Source: Actinomadura_C alba (GTDB lineage Bacteria > Actinomycetota > Actinomycetes > Streptosporangiales > Streptosporangiaceae). From it: a stretch of DNA of 64,000 nt. Shown piece by piece: positions 6,831 to 15,502 of this stretch. The number at the start of each line of letters is the position of its first letter. Within the stretch, counting starts at the first letter, position 1. The stretch spans positions 310,001-374,000 of the forward strand of contig NZ_BAAAOK010000006.1 in the NCBI RefSeq assembly GCF_039530285.1, read 5' to 3'. The notes beneath the pieces are model-generated. The model was not told where the DNA came from and did not search any database. It worked only from the letters and a program-made list of their open reading frames with translations. The position numbers were made by a program, and so were the translations under genes.

Positions 6831-9734
6831 ATGCCCGAACCTCCGCCCGCCGTGCATCGGGCGATCCTCGCGGTCGACGTGGAGAACTTCGGAGATGCCG
6901 GCCGGACCAATCCGGATCAGGTCGAGGTCCGCAGCGGCCTCTACCGCTCGATAAGGCGGGCGTTCGAGGCCTCGGGCGTGCCGTGGGCGGCGTGCCATCA
7001 CGAGGACCGCGGCGACGGGGTCCTCATCCTGGTACCGCCCGACGTGCCGAAGATCCGCCTCGCCGATCCCTTTCCCCGGGAGCTCGCCGACTCTCTCGCC
7101 GCGCACAACGCGACCTGTGGGAGGGGCGGCCGGATCCGCCTCCGGATCGCTCTGCACGCCGGCGAGGTGCACTTTGACGACCACGGTGTGGCGGGCACCG
7201 CCATCAACCTGACCTTCCGGCTCTTGGAGTCGCCCGCGTTGAAGGCCGCCCTCACGGACTCGCCGGGCGTCCTGGCCCTCATGGCGTCGGAATGGTTCTT
7301 CGACGAGGTCATCCGGCACGACCGGCGCAGCCGGCCCGGCACCTACCGGCGGATGCGGGTGTCGGTCAAGGAGACCGTGACCACTGGACGGGTGTGCCTG
7401 CCCGACCATCCCTACCCACCGGCGGAGGAGCCCGACGCGTCCCCGGTCGTGCCGCATGGGCGAACGGCCGGGAGCACCGTCGGCCACCCGGCGACCTGGA
7501 ACGTCCCGAGTCGCAACCGTTCGTTCGTCGGACGGGAGGGGATACTGGCCCGGCTCTCGCGGATCCTGCTCGCTCCCGATGACCGCGGGGCGACGCCCGC
7601 CTGCGTGGTGCACGGAATGGGTGGAGTCGGCAAGACCCAGATCGCACGGGAGTACGCCCATCGCCATGGCCCGCACTACGACGGCGTGTGGTGGGTGGAC
7701 GCCGGACAGCCGTTCTCCGTCGCCCAAGGTCTCACCGAATTGGCCGACCATCTGGGCATACCGGGCGATGGCGCGCGGCGGCGAGCGAACGCGCTGTGGC
7801 GGGAGCTCGCGTCCCGAGGCCGATGGCTCGTCATCTACGACAATGCCGAGGACCAGCGCGACCTCCAGCCCTGGTGGCCGACCGCGGGTGTGGGCGGGGT
7901 GCTCGTCACCTCCCGGACCTCGTCCTGGTCGATCGCGCACCCGGTACCGGCGCCGCCCTTCACCCGGGCCGAGTCCATCGCGCTGCTGAGCCGGGACTCC
8001 GGACAGGACGACATGGCGGACGCCGGGAAGATAGCCGATGAGCTGGGCCATCTCCCGCTCGCCCTCGAGCAGGCGGCGGCCTATGTCGCCCGCAACCGAA
8101 CGAGCTGGACGCACTACCACGACCTGCTCCGCCGATCGCCGGCGCGGATGATGCACGTGAACGGGCCGGACGACTACTCCGGTACGGCCGCGACGACGTG
8201 GTCGCTCTCGATGAGCAGGGTGAGGGAGCAGCATTCGGGTGCCGCACACCTGCTCAAGCTGTACGGCTTCTTCGACCCCGACCACATCCCGCGGGACCTC
8301 GTCGGCGCCGACCCCCGCGACCTGCCGTCGCCACTGGCCGAGCTGGCGACGGACCGGGTCGCCTACGACCAGGCGATCGGTGCTCTCGCCGAGTACGCGC
8401 TCGTCGACGCGACGCCCGAGACGGTCAGCGTCCACCGGCTCGTCCAGACGATGGTCCGGCAATCCCTCCTGCCGGAGGAGCAGGGCGTCTGGGCCGGCGC
8501 GGCGGCACTTCTTCTGGCCGGGCGCTTCCCCGCGACGCCCCGGCTTCCCGACTCCTGGCGGGCATGCGGCAGGCTGCTGCCCCATGTCGCCCAGGTGGCC
8601 GCCCACGCGCGCCGCGGCCTCATCGCACCCGTCGAGACCTCGGACCTGTGCCAGCGCGCCGCGGCCTACCTCGAGGTGCGCGCCCAGCACCGGCAGGCCC
8701 TCGACCTGCTCGATCACGCGCTCCCCCTCAGAGAGCACGCCTTCGGCAGGGACTCCGACGAGTACGCCGAGACGATCACGTCACGTGGCGAGGTGACGTG
8801 TTACCTGGGGCACCATCGGCAGGCGGTCGACCTGGCTCGATCCGCCCTCACCATCCGGGAAAGGCTCGCCGGACCCGGTTCACCGTCGCTCGTACCGACG
8901 CTTCGCCTGCTCGGCCGCGCGCTGACCGAGGCCGGGCGGCCGGCCGAGGCGGTCGTCGCCCTGGAACAGGCGGTCGGCATCTGCGTACGAGCCTTCGGCC
9001 GGGGCGACGCGCGGACGGCCGAGGCGATCGCCCGGCTCGCCTACGCCCATTGGCGCGGGGGTGACCTGGATCTCGCGCGTGCCGGCTACGCGGCCGCGCA
9101 CGAGGTGTGGGCCACGGCCGGCACCGCGCCGGGCCGCGAGCGCACCGTCGCGTACCGGTGGATGGGAGCGGTGCTGTGCGACCTCGGTGAGCTGATCGCG
9201 GCCCGGGACGTTCTGGAGAAGGCGACCGCGATGGCCCACCACCTCTACGGCCGCGACCATGTGGAGACGGTGCGGGCCGAGGAGGTCCGGGGCATCGTCC
9301 TCGCGCGGATGGGCGAACCGGCCGAGGCCGAGCGGTTGCAGCGGCGCGCGGCGCGGTTCATCGAGGAGTTCTACCCCGTCCCCGTGGTGCTCGCCGGAAC
9401 GCTGACCGACCTGGCCCGTACTTTGCTGATCGCCGGCCGTACGGACGACGCGCTGGCCACCGCCGAACGGGCGGTGCGGCTCTACGTCGAGGGTCATGGC
9501 ACCACCGACCACCCCTACAACGCGGGCGCCCTCACGGTGCTCGGCATGGCGCGACGGCGTCTCGGCCGGCTGGACGAGGCCGTCGAGTGCTTCGAGCGGG
9601 CACGGCAGATCTACGAGAGGTCGAACGGGCCGAGGCACCTGCTCACCGAACTCCGCGAAGAGCTCGCCATGACCCGCGCGGCCGACGCAGGAAACGACGC
9701 CGCGGCGGCCGAGGGCGAGGGAGCGGCCGGCTGA
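6831..9734 (+). CDS. Class III cyclase-like / NB-ARC ATPase / TPR fusion protein (STAND family)
   Basis: A 967-residue protein with three parts. Residues 10-190 resemble a class III nucleotide cyclase: metal-site Asp candidates D16 (AVDVENFGD) and D62 (RGDGVLILVP), and the transition-state pair N126/R130 (GTAINLTFRL). The purine-selecting Lys seems absent. Residues 230-500 are an NB-ARC switch ATPase with P-loop GMGGVGKT (262-269) and a Walker B-like WLVIYDNAED. Residues 600-960 contain many tetratricopeptide repeats (RQALDLLDHALPLRE-type units), normally the sensor part of such signal-transducing ATPases. The start was chosen at the ATG preceded by GGAGG. It is a single gene flanked by a terminator and a convergent gene. 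A regulatory or defence role is possible but unproven. Confidence 0.88.
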   Translation: MPEPPPAVHRAILAVDVENFGDAGRTNPDQVEVRSGLYRSIRRAFEASGVPWAACHHEDRGDGVLILVPPDVPKIRLADPFPRELADSLAAHNATCGRGGRIRLRIALHAGEVHFDDHGVAGTAINLTFRLLESPALKAALTDSPGVLALMASEWFFDEVIRHDRRSRPGTYRRMRVSVKETVTTGRVCLPDHPYPPAEEPDASPVVPHGRTAGSTVGHPATWNVPSRNRSFVGREGILARLSRILLAPDDRGATPACVVHGMGGVGKTQIAREYAHRHGPHYDGVWWVDAGQPFSVAQGLTELADHLGIPGDGARRRANALWRELASRGRWLVIYDNAEDQRDLQPWWPTAGVGGVLVTSRTSSWSIAHPVPAPPFTRAESIALLSRDSGQDDMADAGKIADELGHLPLALEQAAAYVARNRTSWTHYHDLLRRSPARMMHVNGPDDYSGTAATTWSLSMSRVREQHSGAAHLLKLYGFFDPDHIPRDLVGADPRDLPSPLAELATDRVAYDQAIGALAEYALVDATPETVSVHRLVQTMVRQSLLPEEQGVWAGAAALLLAGRFPATPRLPDSWRACGRLLPHVAQVAAHARRGLIAPVETSDLCQRAAAYLEVRAQHRQALDLLDHALPLREHAFGRDSDEYAETITSRGEVTCYLGHHRQAVDLARSALTIRERLAGPGSPSLVPTLRLLGRALTEAGRPAEAVVALEQAVGICVRAFGRGDARTAEAIARLAYAHWRGGDLDLARAGYAAAHEVWATAGTAPGRERTVAYRWMGAVLCDLGELIAARDVLEKATAMAHHLYGRDHVETVRAEEVRGIVLARMGEPAEAERLQRRAARFIEEFYPVPVVLAGTLTDLARTLLIAGRTDDALATAERAVRLYVEGHGTTDHPYNAGALTVLGMARRRLGRLDEAVECFERARQIYERSNGPRHLLTELREELAMTRAADAGNDAAAAEGEGAAG

Positions 9735-9749
9735 GCCCGTCCCGGGTCC

Positions 9750-11087
9750 TCACTCGACGCCGGTGTCCTCGGGCGTGCCTCGGGCGATCGAGGCGAGCAC
9801 GTCCAGCGCCGCGGCCAGCGTGTCCATGGACGGCTCGGCTAGCGCGAGCCGTACGGCGCTGGGCGCGCGGCCCGGCGTGATGGCGAACGCCGCAGCGGGA
9901 GTGACCGCGATGCCCCGGCGCGACGCGGCGGCGACGAAGGTCTCGGCCCGCCACGGCTCCGGTAGCTCCCACCAGCAGTGATAGGCCCTCGGGTCGCCTG
10001 TGACGGCGAACCCGCCGAGACGGTCGCGCATGATCTCCTGGCGCGCCGCGGCGTCCCGGCGCTTGATCTGCGCGAGGGTCGCCGCCGTGCCGTCGGTCAG
10101 CCAGCAGGTCGCCGCCTCGAGCGCGAAGCGCGGGGCGGTCCAGGTCCCCGACCTGAGCGCCGCCGCCACCCGGTCGGCGAGTCCCGCCGGCGGCACCGCG
10201 AAGCCCAGCGACAAGCCGGGGGCGATGCGCTTGGACAGGCCGTCGACCAGCACCACGCGCTCCGGCGCGAGTGCGGCGAACGGCACCGGTTCGTCGCTCA
10301 GGAACGCGTAGATGGCGTCCTCGATCGCGTACAGCCCGAGCCGGTGAAGGGTCTCGGCCAGCTCGGCGCGGCGCGACGCGGTCATGGTGACGCCGAGCGG
10401 GTTGTGCAGCGCCGGCTGCAGGTAGACGGCCCTGAGCGGCGCGGCGCGATGCGCGGACTCCAGTGCCTCCGGCACCAGCCCGGCGTCGTCGACCGCCAGC
10501 GGGACCAGCGTGACGCCGAGGCGGGTGGCGATGGCCTTGACCACTGGATAGGTGAGCTCCTCGACCCCGAGCCGCTCCCCCACCGGGACCAACGCGGCGA
10601 TCGTGGCCGCGATCGCCTGCCGGCCGTTGCCGGCGAAGAGCAGGTGCTCTGAACCCGGCGTCCAGCCGGGCCGCGAGAGCAGCTCGGCGGTGGCGGCGCG
10701 CACCCCGGGCGTCCCGGACACGCCGACGGGCGGAAGCGCGGCGGCGAGGGCCCCGGGCCGCATCAGGCCCTCCAGGCTCCGGGCGAGCAGGGCCGGCTGC
10801 TCGGCCGGGATCGAGAAGTTCAGTTCCAGATCGACGCGCGCGCCGCCCGGCTCGGCCAGTGCGGGCTCGGGCGGGGGCTTGCCCGCCCGCACGAACGTGC
10901 CCCGGCCCACCTCGCCGACGGCCAGGCCGCGGCGGACCAGCTCGCCGTACACACGCGCGGCGGTGGACGCGGCGATGCCCCACTCGCGGGCGAACCGCCG
11001 CTGTGGCGGCAGGCGGTCGCCGGGGCGCAGCCGGCCCGCGGCGATGTCGGCCGCGAGCGCATCCGCGATCAGCCGGTAGTCGTCCAC
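9750..11087 (-). CDS. MocR-type GntR regulator with aminotransferase-like domain
   Basis: A 445-residue regulator of the MocR subgroup. Residues 1-70 are a GntR winged helix (LIADALAADIAAGRLRPGDRLPPQRRFAREWGI), and residues 90-440 are a fold-type I, PLP-dependent aminotransferase-like domain (LFAGNGRQAIAATI; VYLQPALHNPLGVTM; VLVDGLSKRIAPGLSLGF, whose Lys in SKR is the expected PLP-binding residue). I place the start at GTG 11087 because it has a GAGGG ribosome site. The ATG at 11135 would add 16 residues encoded by the operator repeats themselves. It is divergent from the alpha/beta hydrolase gene at 11253 and probably controls it. MocR regulators usually sense PLP or an amino-acid adduct. 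Confidence 0.9.
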   Translation of the reverse strand: MDDYRLIADALAADIAAGRLRPGDRLPPQRRFAREWGIAASTAARVYGELVRRGLAVGEVGRGTFVRAGKPPPEPALAEPGGARVDLELNFSIPAEQPALLARSLEGLMRPGALAAALPPVGVSGTPGVRAATAELLSRPGWTPGSEHLLFAGNGRQAIAATIAALVPVGERLGVEELTYPVVKAIATRLGVTLVPLAVDDAGLVPEALESAHRAAPLRAVYLQPALHNPLGVTMTASRRAELAETLHRLGLYAIEDAIYAFLSDEPVPFAALAPERVVLVDGLSKRIAPGLSLGFAVPPAGLADRVAAALRSGTWTAPRFALEAATCWLTDGTAATLAQIKRRDAAARQEIMRDRLGGFAVTGDPRAYHCWWELPEPWRAETFVAAASRRGIAVTPAAAFAITPGRAPSAVRLALAEPSMDTLAAALDVLASIARGTPEDTGVE

Positions 11088-11119
11088 GTCGCGCCCTCGA
11101 TCCCCGACCCGGGAACAAC

Positions 11120-11164
11120 ATTGCACCGAGTACATTTTTTACTATTGCACCGAGATATTGCACC
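11120..11164. promoter_or_regulatory. Three ATTGCACC direct repeats between divergent genes (MocR site)
   Basis: ATTGCACC occurs at 11120, 11144 and 11157, the first two extended as ATTGCACCGAG. The spacings are 24 and 13 bases, with an A/T-rich block (TACATTTTTTACTA) between copies 1 and 2. MocR/PdxR-type regulators are known to bind direct repeats near their own promoters, so this is the probable operator for both divergent genes. Confidence 0.72.
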
Positions 11165-11252
11165 TCATAGCATCGAGCCGTCAAGCAGCACGGCGATGGC
11201 GATCCGGCGACCACCGGCCGGCCGCGCCGGGGAACACGAGGAGATCCACCCG

Positions 11253-12059
11253 ATGAGCACGGCCTCCGTCAACGGGATCACCGTCGGATACGACGACACG
11301 GGCGGCGGTGACGGTGACCGCGACCCGCTGGTGCTCGTGCACGGCCATCCCTTCGACCGCACGATGTGGCGACCCCAGGTCGAGCACTTCGGCGCGACCG
11401 GCGTACGGGTGATCACCCCGGACCTGCGCGGCTACGGCGAGAGCACCGTCGTGCCCGGCAAGACGCCGCTCGAGACCTTCGCCCGTGACATCGCCGCTCT
11501 GCTCGACCACCTGGGGATCGACCGGATCGTCCTCGGCGGTCTCTCGATGGGCGGCCAGATCGTCATGGAGTTCCACCGGCTGTTCCCGCACCGGATCAGC
11601 GGCCTGCTGCTCGCCGACACCTCCGCTCAGGCCGAGACCGCGGACGGCGTACGGTGGCGCGCGCGCATGGCCGAGCGGCTGGTCCGCGAGGGCATGGGTC
11701 CCTACGCCGACGAGGTACTACCGCAGATGGTCGCCCCGGAGAACGTCCGCGCCATGCCCGCCGTCGCCCGCCATGTGCTGGACATGATGCGGGCCACCTC
11801 GCCCGACGGCGCCGCCGCCGCCCTTCGCGGCCGCGCCGAACGCCCCGACTACGTGGCGACGCTGTCGCGGGTGGCGGTGCCCGCCCTCGTGGTGGTCGGC
11901 GACCGGGACGAGTTCACCCCCATCTCGGACGCGCGGCTGATGCACGAGCGCCTGCCGGACTCGACCCTGGTCGTCGTCGAAGGTGCCGGGCACATGCCCA
12001 ACCTGGAACGGCCGGCGGCGTTCAACGACGCTCTGGCGGCCCTGCTGGCGAGGGCATGA
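11253..12059 (+). CDS. Alpha/beta hydrolase
   Basis: A 268-residue cytoplasmic alpha/beta-hydrolase-fold protein. The oxyanion-hole HGHPFDRTMW (residues 30-39), the nucleophile elbow GGLSMGG (Ser98), the acid GDRDEF and the terminal His in GAGHMPNLERP are all present, so it should be active. The family includes chloroperoxidase-like esterases and enol-lactone hydrolases; the sequence alone does not fix the substrate. The ATG at 11253 has a GAGGAG ribosome site. It faces away from the MocR gene across the repeat operator, and its 3' end overlaps the convergent fumarylacetoacetase gene by 38 bases. Confidence 0.9.
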   Translation: MSTASVNGITVGYDDTGGGDGDRDPLVLVHGHPFDRTMWRPQVEHFGATGVRVITPDLRGYGESTVVPGKTPLETFARDIAALLDHLGIDRIVLGGLSMGGQIVMEFHRLFPHRISGLLLADTSAQAETADGVRWRARMAERLVREGMGPYADEVLPQMVAPENVRAMPAVARHVLDMMRATSPDGAAAALRGRAERPDYVATLSRVAVPALVVVGDRDEFTPISDARLMHERLPDSTLVVVEGAGHMPNLERPAAFNDALAALLARA

Positions 12060-13254
12060 CGCGGCCGGTCACCTCGCCCAGGCCGAGCCGTACCCCCCCG
12101 GGCCCCGGCGCGGTGGCGGTGATCGTCACCTCGTCGCCGTCCTCGAGGAAGGTACGGCGGGTCCCGTCCGGGAACTCCAGGGGCTCGGTGCCGCTCCACG
12201 TGAGCTCGAGCAGGCAGCCCCGCTGGTCCCGTTCCGGGCCGCTGACGGTACCGGAGGCATAGAGGTCGCCGGTGCGCAGGGACGCCCCGTTGACGGTGAG
12301 GTGCGCCAGTTGCTGGGCACCGGTCCAGTACATCGGCGCGAACGGCGGCCGGGAGACGACATGGCCGTTGATCCGGATCTCCAGTGCCAGGTCGAGGGCC
12401 CAGGACTCGCCGGCGTCGTCGAGGTAAGGCAGGACGGCGGGATCGCGCACCGGCGGCGGCACCCGGGCCGGCTCCAGCGCCTCCAGCGGCACCACCCACG
12501 GCGACACCGAGGTGGCGAAGGACTTCCCGAGGAACGGGCCCAGCGGCACGGTCTCCCACGCCTGGATGTCCCGGGCCGACCAGTCGTTGACCAGGCACAC
12601 GCCGAAGACGTGGTCGCGGAACCCGCTCACCGGCACCGGCCGGCCGAGGTCCGAGGGGACCCCGACCACGAAGCCGACCTCGGCCTCGATGTCGAGCCGC
12701 GTCGACGGCCCGAACGCCGGCGCCGGGTCCGAGGGGCCCTTGCGCTGCCCGGCGGGCCTGGCGACGGGCGTACCAGAGACGATCACCGTGCCCGCGCGGC
12801 CGTGATAGCCGATCGGCAGGTGCCGCCAGTTCGGCGTCAGCGGCTCGGAGCCCGGGCGGAAGATGCGGCCGACGTTGGTCGCGTGGTGCTCGGAGGAGTA
12901 GAAGTCGACGTAGTCGGCCACCTCGAACGGCAGGTGCGAGGTGACCGCGTCGCGCCGCAGCAGATGCGGCTCGACCGCGGCCCGGTGCGCTGGATCCGTG
13001 AGCCATGAGGTGATCTCGGCCCGTGCGGCCCGCCATGTTCCCGGGCCCGCCGCCATCAGCGGATTCAGCGTCGAGCCGAACAGCAGGTCGGCGAAGGAGA
13101 GCCCGCGCGACCGCGCGACCGGGCCCACTTCCAGTACATGGTCACCGATGGCGACGCCGATCCTGGGGCGGCCGTCGGCGGCGGAGAAGACGCCGTACGG
13201 AAGGTTCTCCACCGGAAAAGGGGTGTCGTGCGGCGCCGGCGGCCAAGGGGTCAC
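12022..13254 (-). CDS. fahA: Fumarylacetoacetase
   Basis: A 410-residue enzyme that hydrolyses 4-fumarylacetoacetate to fumarate and acetoacetate, the last step of tyrosine/homogentisate breakdown. The N-terminal SH3-like domain begins PFPVENLPYGVF and the catalytic domain contains DFYSSEHHATNVGRIFRPG (catalytic His and metal ligands), LPIGYHGRAG, LDIEAEVGFVVG and NDWSARDIQAWE, all diagnostic. GTG at 13254 was chosen because AGGGAGGAA sits 4 bases upstream; an in-frame extension to 13335 lacks this. No homogentisate dioxygenase is adjacent. The 3' end overlaps the convergent hydrolase gene by 38 bases. Confidence 0.95.
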   Translation of the reverse strand: MTPWPPAPHDTPFPVENLPYGVFSAADGRPRIGVAIGDHVLEVGPVARSRGLSFADLLFGSTLNPLMAAGPGTWRAARAEITSWLTDPAHRAAVEPHLLRRDAVTSHLPFEVADYVDFYSSEHHATNVGRIFRPGSEPLTPNWRHLPIGYHGRAGTVIVSGTPVARPAGQRKGPSDPAPAFGPSTRLDIEAEVGFVVGVPSDLGRPVPVSGFRDHVFGVCLVNDWSARDIQAWETVPLGPFLGKSFATSVSPWVVPLEALEPARVPPPVRDPAVLPYLDDAGESWALDLALEIRINGHVVSRPPFAPMYWTGAQQLAHLTVNGASLRTGDLYASGTVSGPERDQRGCLLELTWSGTEPLEFPDGTRRTFLEDGDEVTITATAPGPGGVRLGLGEVTGRVMPSPAGPPERR

Positions 13255-13418
13255 GTCTGTTCCTCCCTGTGCGGGTCCCCGCGGTTCGGGTTCCGCGGGT
13301 TCGTTCCTATCGGAACCGGATCCGGACCGGGCCACCGGTCCCGGCCGACCGCGCGCCGGGACGTTCCGCCGGCCGCCACTCGAAGATCACAATGGTGCAA
13401 CGTCGCGGGCATGCCGTA

Positions 13419-13455
13419 GTGACGATGTCACGAACCGATATGACATGCGGTCATA
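13419..13455. promoter_or_regulatory. Twin inverted repeats upstream of the kinase
   Basis: Two inverted repeats sit side by side in the 267-base divergent gap between fahA and the kinase: GTGAC-GAT-GTCAC (13419-13431) and TATGAC-N5-GTCATA (13439-13455). Both share a TGAC...GTCA core, so they could be two sites for one dimeric regulator or part of the kinase promoter, which must lie just downstream. Confidence 0.45.
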
Positions 13456-13521
13456 GGACAAATAGCCTGCTGCCCTACCCATGGCTGTGGCCAATGAGAA
13501 CAGTGTGACGGAAGGACCACC

Positions 13522-15444
13522 ATGCCGGACGCGGCGCCGCTGCGCCCCAAGGACCCGGTGAGAGTCGGGGAGTACGAGATCCTCGGTCTGCTGGGTGAGG
13601 GCGGTCAGGGCGCCGTCTACCTCGGCCGCCGGGCCCACGGAGGCCCCGCCGACGAGTACCTCGCCATCAAGCTGCTCCATGACGGGCTGGCCGCGGACTC
13701 GCCGGCCCGCGCCCGCTTCGTGCGGGAAGTGCACGTCGCCATGCGGGTGGCCCGCTTCTGCACGGCTCAGGTGCTCGACGCCGACCTGATCGGCGACCGG
13801 CCCTACATCGTGAGCGAGTACGTGGAGGGCCCGTCTCTGTACGCGTCGGTCCACGAGCAGGGTCCGCGCACCGGCGGCGCGCTCGAGCGGCTGGCGATCG
13901 GAACGCTCACGGCGCTGACCGCGATCCATCAGGCCGGGATCACGCACCGGGACTTCAAGCCGCACAACATCGTGCTCGGCCCGGACGGCCCCCGCGTGAT
14001 CGACTTCGGCATTGCGCGGGCACTCGGGTCGGCGAGCGACACACAGACGATCGGAACGCCCGCCTACATGGCCCCCGAGCAGTTCGCCGGCCGGGGCTTC
14101 GGCCCACCCGCCGACATGTTCGCGTGGGCCAGCACCATGGTGTTCGCCTCGACCGCGCGTCCCGCCTTCGGCAACGACGACTCCGCCGCGGTGATGCACC
14201 GCATCGTGACGGCCGAACCGCACCTCGGCGAGCTGACCGGCGCGTTGCGCGATGTGGTCGCCGCGTGCCTCGCCAAGGACCCCGAAGCGCGCCCAACCGC
14301 ACAGGACGCCCAGCGGCTGCTGATGGGCACAACCGATCCAGGCGTAGCGGCGAGCGGAGTCGGCGACCTGGCCGCGCCCGGCGCGTGGAGCATCCCGGCG
14401 GACGCGTTCACCGGCACACCGCATATGCCGGCCGCGCATGCCGGCGGGCCCGCGCCGGTCCACGAGGCGGCCGCTGCCGCATCGCCACCCCCCGGCCCCG
14501 GCGTGGTGTCCGACTCCCCTCCGAGAGAGCACCCCGCGGGCGCTCAGCCGCCGCGGCAGGCGTTGCCGCAGGGATCCATACCGCCGGAGTCGACACCGGC
14601 CGGACCCACACCAGTCGGATCCGCACCCCACGGATCCGCATCAGACGGGTTCACACCGCCGGTCGCCCATCACACACCGGTCCAGCACCCGCCGGCGTAC
14701 GCGCCCGCGCAGACGACCCGACCGGGCCCCGGCGGCCGGCCCCCGGCCCGACCGCGCCGCCGGGCGGCCCTGCTGGCCGCCGGACTCTCCGTGGCCGCCG
14801 TGCTGGCCGCCGGTACGGCCTGGGCGGCCACCCGGGGCGGAACCGGCGGTCCGGAATCGGCCCAGGGCAACGACGCCGCGGGCCCCGCCGGGCAGACACA
14901 CGACGCCGGAGCAGGACCCACTGAGGCGTCCGGAGAAGGAGCGCAGGGCACGCGCCGCACGGACCCGGCCAAGGCGGCGACGACATCTCCAAAGCCGGGG
15001 GACGACCGGAACACCCGGGCGCCGCGGCCGGGCGGCTCCACCCAGCCGAGCCGCTCCACGCCAAGGCCCACCGGAGGCGGGGGCGGGGGCGGGGACACGC
15101 CGAGCCGGCCCAATCCGTACACCGCCCAGCAGGTGTGCAACTCCGGCGGCCACGGCTCGGGCTACTACGTGCAGCGGTCGTCGGCGTTCACCGGCGGGAG
15201 GGTCTACCAGCTCTACAACAGCTCCGGCTACAACTGCGTGGTCACCCTCAAGACCGCCGACGTCGGCACGAAGACGAGCGTGTGGGCGGAGCTCACCCGC
15301 GAGGACGGCACCAAGGCCTCCGACAGGGGGTCCTTCGCCTATTACGCGGGCCCCGTCTTCCTCCACGCCAAGGGCCAGTGCGTGAAGTACACCGGCGGTG
15401 GCGGGAGCGGTAGCGCCGGCGCCCCGTGGGGGAACTGCGGATAG
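13522..15444 (+). CDS. Membrane-anchored Ser/Thr protein kinase (PknB-like)
   Basis: A 640-residue eukaryote-like kinase. The domain spans residues 15-270: Gly-rich loop LLGEGGQGAVY, Lys50 (AIKLL), catalytic loop HRDFKPHN (142-149, Asp144) and DFG (161-163), with GTPAYMAPEQF following. All key residues are present, so it should be active. Residues 275-410 are a Pro/Ala-rich juxtamembrane linker with near-repeats (GPTPVGSAPHGSASDG). One membrane segment lies at about 414-436. The outside part has a second low-complexity linker and a compact C-terminal domain (about 535-640) with three Cys, ending GGGGSGSAGAPWGNCG. No PASTA repeats are present, so the extracellular domain must sense something else. 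The ATG has a GGAAGG site. Confidence 0.94.
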   Translation: MPDAAPLRPKDPVRVGEYEILGLLGEGGQGAVYLGRRAHGGPADEYLAIKLLHDGLAADSPARARFVREVHVAMRVARFCTAQVLDADLIGDRPYIVSEYVEGPSLYASVHEQGPRTGGALERLAIGTLTALTAIHQAGITHRDFKPHNIVLGPDGPRVIDFGIARALGSASDTQTIGTPAYMAPEQFAGRGFGPPADMFAWASTMVFASTARPAFGNDDSAAVMHRIVTAEPHLGELTGALRDVVAACLAKDPEARPTAQDAQRLLMGTTDPGVAASGVGDLAAPGAWSIPADAFTGTPHMPAAHAGGPAPVHEAAAAASPPPGPGVVSDSPPREHPAGAQPPRQALPQGSIPPESTPAGPTPVGSAPHGSASDGFTPPVAHHTPVQHPPAYAPAQTTRPGPGGRPPARPRRRAALLAAGLSVAAVLAAGTAWAATRGGTGGPESAQGNDAAGPAGQTHDAGAGPTEASGEGAQGTRRTDPAKAATTSPKPGDDRNTRAPRPGGSTQPSRSTPRPTGGGGGGGDTPSRPNPYTAQQVCNSGGHGSGYYVQRSSAFTGGRVYQLYNSSGYNCVVTLKTADVGTKTSVWAELTREDGTKASDRGSFAYYAGPVFLHAKGQCVKYTGGGGSGSAGAPWGNCG

Positions 15445-15457
15445 CCGGGCCGGCGAA

Positions 15458-15491
15458 GTGGTCGCGCCGTCGCCGCCGAGGGCGTGACCAC
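15458..15491. terminator. Bidirectional hairpin terminator
   Basis: An 11-base inverted repeat with one mismatch (GTGGTCGCGCC and GGCGTGACCAC) with a 12-base loop lies between the convergent kinase and DUF397 genes, so it can serve both. Confidence 0.65.
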
Positions 15492-15502
15492 GCCGACCGG
15501 TT

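Noticed and set aside
5057..6910. A 617-codon minus-strand frame opposite the GH87 gene
   Set aside because: Low-complexity His/Val/Gly/Asp-rich shadow of the beta-helix gene, with no start signal.
9643..11214. A 523-codon minus-strand frame overlapping the MocR gene
   Set aside because: Arg/Gly/Ala-rich frame shadow; the MocR frame has clear domain homology and this one has none.
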